From: Unio delphinus
Taxonomy: Eukaryota > Mollusca > Bivalvia > Unionida > Unionidae
Length of the DNA: 64,000 nucleotides
Assembly (NCBI GenBank): GCA_029339505.1
Contig: JAQISU010000179.1
Coordinates: 9,256,501 to 9,320,500, forward strand
Direction of reading: 5' to 3'
Position numbers and translations under genes: made by a program. Shown one piece after another: positions 61,555 to 64,000 of the stretch (positions are counted from its first letter, which is position 1; each line of letters starts with the position of its first letter). The notes beneath the pieces are model-generated. The model saw only the letters and a program-made list of their open reading frames with translations. It was not told the DNA's origin and did not search any database.

Positions 61555-61640
61555 TGTGAATACACTGATATTGACTGTATACTGACTGATATTGACTGTA
61601 AATATACTGATATTGACTGTGTAAATAGACTGATAATGAT
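61555..61640. repeat. ~21-bp tandem repeat, 4 units
   Basis: TACTGATATTGACTGTAAA variants repeat four times. Confidence 0.85.
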
Positions 61641-61732
61641 TGTGTCGCAAACTGTGAATACTATGAAGATGATAGTACCACAAAATGTGCGAAGACACTG
61701 GCGTTTCGTATAACAATGGCAACCATATGTAT

Positions 61733-61935
61733 TCTCCTTTAAGTAGAGTCCAACTGCAAACTGCACAGATTCAAGTCTGCCGTCTGTTAATGCACCATCA
61801 CATCTAGGTCTATGCAGTCTGTTAGGAGTAATTAGCAAAACAAAGAGCAAAGACCCTAATCTGTTGGCACATGATGCGACGGCAGAGCAGGGTCTATCTA
61901 AGCAATTTGCAGTTGGACGGAGCTTAATAGTGGGT
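61733..61935. mobile_element. Family C foldback element, copy C7, best copy
   Basis: GTCCAACTGCAAA (61748-61760) and TTTGCAGTTGGAC (61906-61918) are perfect 13-bp inverted repeats. The inversion continues imperfectly inwards (AGTCTGCCGTC against GACGGCAGAGC) and outwards to TATATAC-type ends. The centre holds GGTCTATGCAGTCTGTTAGG and CCCTAATCTGTTGGCAC. No coding capacity. The 153-residue minus-strand frame (61542-62003) is made of this element plus the tandem repeat. Confidence 0.75.
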
Positions 61936-64000
61936 ATATACATTATATATATATTTCGAACCTTTCTGGAACTACAGACAGGGTAACTGTGCGGTACTTG
62001 CAATGGAGACTATTTGATTTTAGACAAATGAAATTCGATTATAAAAATCAGAACTTTTACACGCATAAAAGATTTGTAAAGTTTGCAAACGCTCCTTAAC
62101 ACACAAGGAATAATACTGAGATATGAATTATGTTCATCTTATTCAATATAATATTCATACAGAAGACACGAACAAAGATACACCTGACCAAGTGTAAAAT
62201 GTCTATAAAAACTTTTTCCTGCAAGTTTTCAAGGATTGTATTTTTTTTCCTTATTTTATTTCGTTCGCAACAATGTACTGTTTGCTTAGTCCTTTACCAC
62301 CATTTCCTAACTATTCCGAACGGTTCATACCGTAATAAACAGTTACTGCATTTTAATGTATTGGTTGTGTTATTGTTTCACACAACACACACACACACAG
62401 ACACACATACACATCTTTTCAGAGAATGTGATGTTTCAAGTTATAAATGTACAAATTATTGAAGTATACATGTCCTTGGTCACTATATGTATATAGTTAT
62501 GCTTCATTCTCGCAGAAAACAAAGGGTGTATAGATGAGCAGAAACACTGAAACTTGGAATTAATTTCAGACATATTAATTACGACGTGAAGATGTGCTTT
62601 TGATGTTATCGGTATTCGTTGGATGGTGCAGCTTTGAATTTCTGTCGTATGGTAACTTAACCTACCTTTCATAATCTGCTTTGATAAAAATAATCACAAG
62701 TAGACAATTGGGTATAGTTTAACTACAGTTAAAATAAGAATTTTACTTGAATAAATATGACTACATAACTATAGTTCAACATTTGAACATAAGCATTGAA
62801 TCACGGCGTATGCATAATAGTGTAATAAAATCTTTTCTATTGATCGCATGCATCCTATCAACAGCTTTAATGGGATCAAACAGTACCGTGGGCATGCCAG
62901 GGCAATCTGATCACTGAACAAAGGCTGTTTATTTATTTTACTAGCTCTTTTAGATTTGTATAACACGATATTATCTCTGTTTATAATGCACTAAAATTAA
63001 TTTCAAAGGGGACTCAATATGAACTCTGCACTTCATTAAACGTGAGCAAGATGCGATGAAACTTAAAGATAAAATTTGTATAATGTACATTTTGGTCACA
63101 AAACACATATATACATTTTTTTATTGTTATTGGTCTTTCTTGCCTGCGTTTAAGATTGAAATTATAAAAACTGTTTACTTGACAAAAAAGAGATTATAGA
63201 TAAAAATACTCAAGCTGTATATACATTATATAAACATGATCATTTATTCCATCAAGAATTATTCCGACTTGCAAACAAGCATGTGCATATATATATATAT
63301 AACACAGCCCGATATTAGAACAAATTTGTAGAACACGAATCACATAAGCACAATGCAAATTTAAATTGTCATGCTTAAAATACATGACTCGCGATCTTTG
63401 TGAAGTCCTATTTTTACTTTCCAGTTAATTAATAATACAAATAATATCATAGTGGATTAAGGTGAATCTATTTTCTGATAATTTCGCTGACTGAATTCAA
63501 TAATTACAAAGTGGCTTTGATTGATTTTAAAAGGTTAGTGTCTCTATCAAATCTTCTTTTTTGAAACATACTTGCTAAGCAGTATTAACTTTGTAATGAA
63601 AATCTATGTAACTGTAATTAGTTACGTGTACTATATGTACGGTTTCCTAACGTATTCCTTGAATAGGGTTGAATATTCGATCCTACGTTGTACGATATTC
63701 GATGCAAAAGTGTGCAAAAGCAATTAAATATCCTAAAGTTTTACATGATAATCTGTTTCCGATTTGTAAGAAGATCCGTTTATAATCGCCACAATCAGAA
63801 CGATAAAAAAATCTTGTGCCATGAAGTTAATTACAGCGTATGGCCCAAAAATACGTTCCAGTTTCAGGGTGTGAAATTAAATGGTAACTAGAAAACGAGA
63901 GGTATGACAACAAATCCAAGCACACGAGTTTTTGAGAAGTAAACATCCCCGCACTCACAAGTTGAGATATAAGCAGACCGATTGTGGAAACGTCAAAACT
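61936..64000. other. Unassigned noncoding stretch to the window end
   Basis: Short CA tract at 62383-62410 and TA tract near 63285-63301. Small frames (62130-62462, 62436-62672, 63688-63891) show no recognised motif. Confidence 0.5.

Noticed and set aside
61542..62003. 153-codon minus-strand ORF with several Cys
   Set aside because: It is translated from foldback element C7 and a 21-bp tandem repeat (QSISVYLQSISVS).

Overview
The window reads as gene-poor nuclear DNA of an invertebrate animal. A mollusc or another lophotrochozoan is my best guess. The grounds are high AT content, no bacterial gene layout, long CA/TA/TATG/GA microsatellites, and two abundant families of tRNA-derived SINEs. 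The genus cannot be fixed from the sequence alone. No intact gene, rRNA or functional tRNA was found. Almost every open frame above 60 codons comes from a microsatellite, a minisatellite or a SINE. The only candidate host exon is a 51-codon stretch between a TTTCAG acceptor and a GTAAGTAT donor at 35781-35948.

Mobile DNA dominates. SINE family A (about 310 bp, 13 copies) and SINE family B (about 250 bp, 13 copies or pieces) each have a tRNA-like head with RNA polymerase III A and B boxes. Several copies keep target-site duplications of 8-14 bp. SINE A copies often end in or abut CA, TA, GA or TATG microsatellites. Other elements are a hAT-type MITE (13497-13693), a foldback MITE-like family C (about 8 pieces; best copy 61733-61935 with perfect 13-bp inverted termini), a palindrome-ended element D (21445-21719, 54710-54926), a long LTR-like repeat F (10916-12360, 28269-29833), and a dispersed repeat E in opposite orientations (22487-23037, 40760-41356).

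Three coding relics were recognised by translation. On the minus strand there is a LINE reverse transcriptase (32880-34600, YADD box, frameshifts, an insertion of about 0.55 kb) and a short Jockey/CR1-like reverse transcriptase scrap (3393-3541, GVPQGSVLG). On the plus strand at 49480-50292 there is a decayed protein-primed family B DNA polymerase of Polinton/Maverick type. It stays in one frame throughout and is broken by seven stops, each one C-to-T change away from an Arg or Gln codon. This last relic is the most interesting object in the window.

Layout: 1-9 kb SINEs, family C and a ~145-bp tandem array; 10.8-14.6 kb LTR-like F1, TATG arrays, the hAT MITE and SINE A; 15.9-19.4 kb minisatellites; 21.4-28.2 kb elements D1 and E1, an inverted SINE cluster and compound microsatellites; 28.3-32.5 kb F2 and two tandem arrays carrying SINEs; 32.9-36.7 kb the LINE relic and the candidate exon; 37-48.8 kb many SINEs and E2; 49.5-50.3 kb the polymerase relic; 52.5-62 kb family C, D2 and several degenerate tandem arrays. 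The rest is unassigned AT-rich noncoding DNA.
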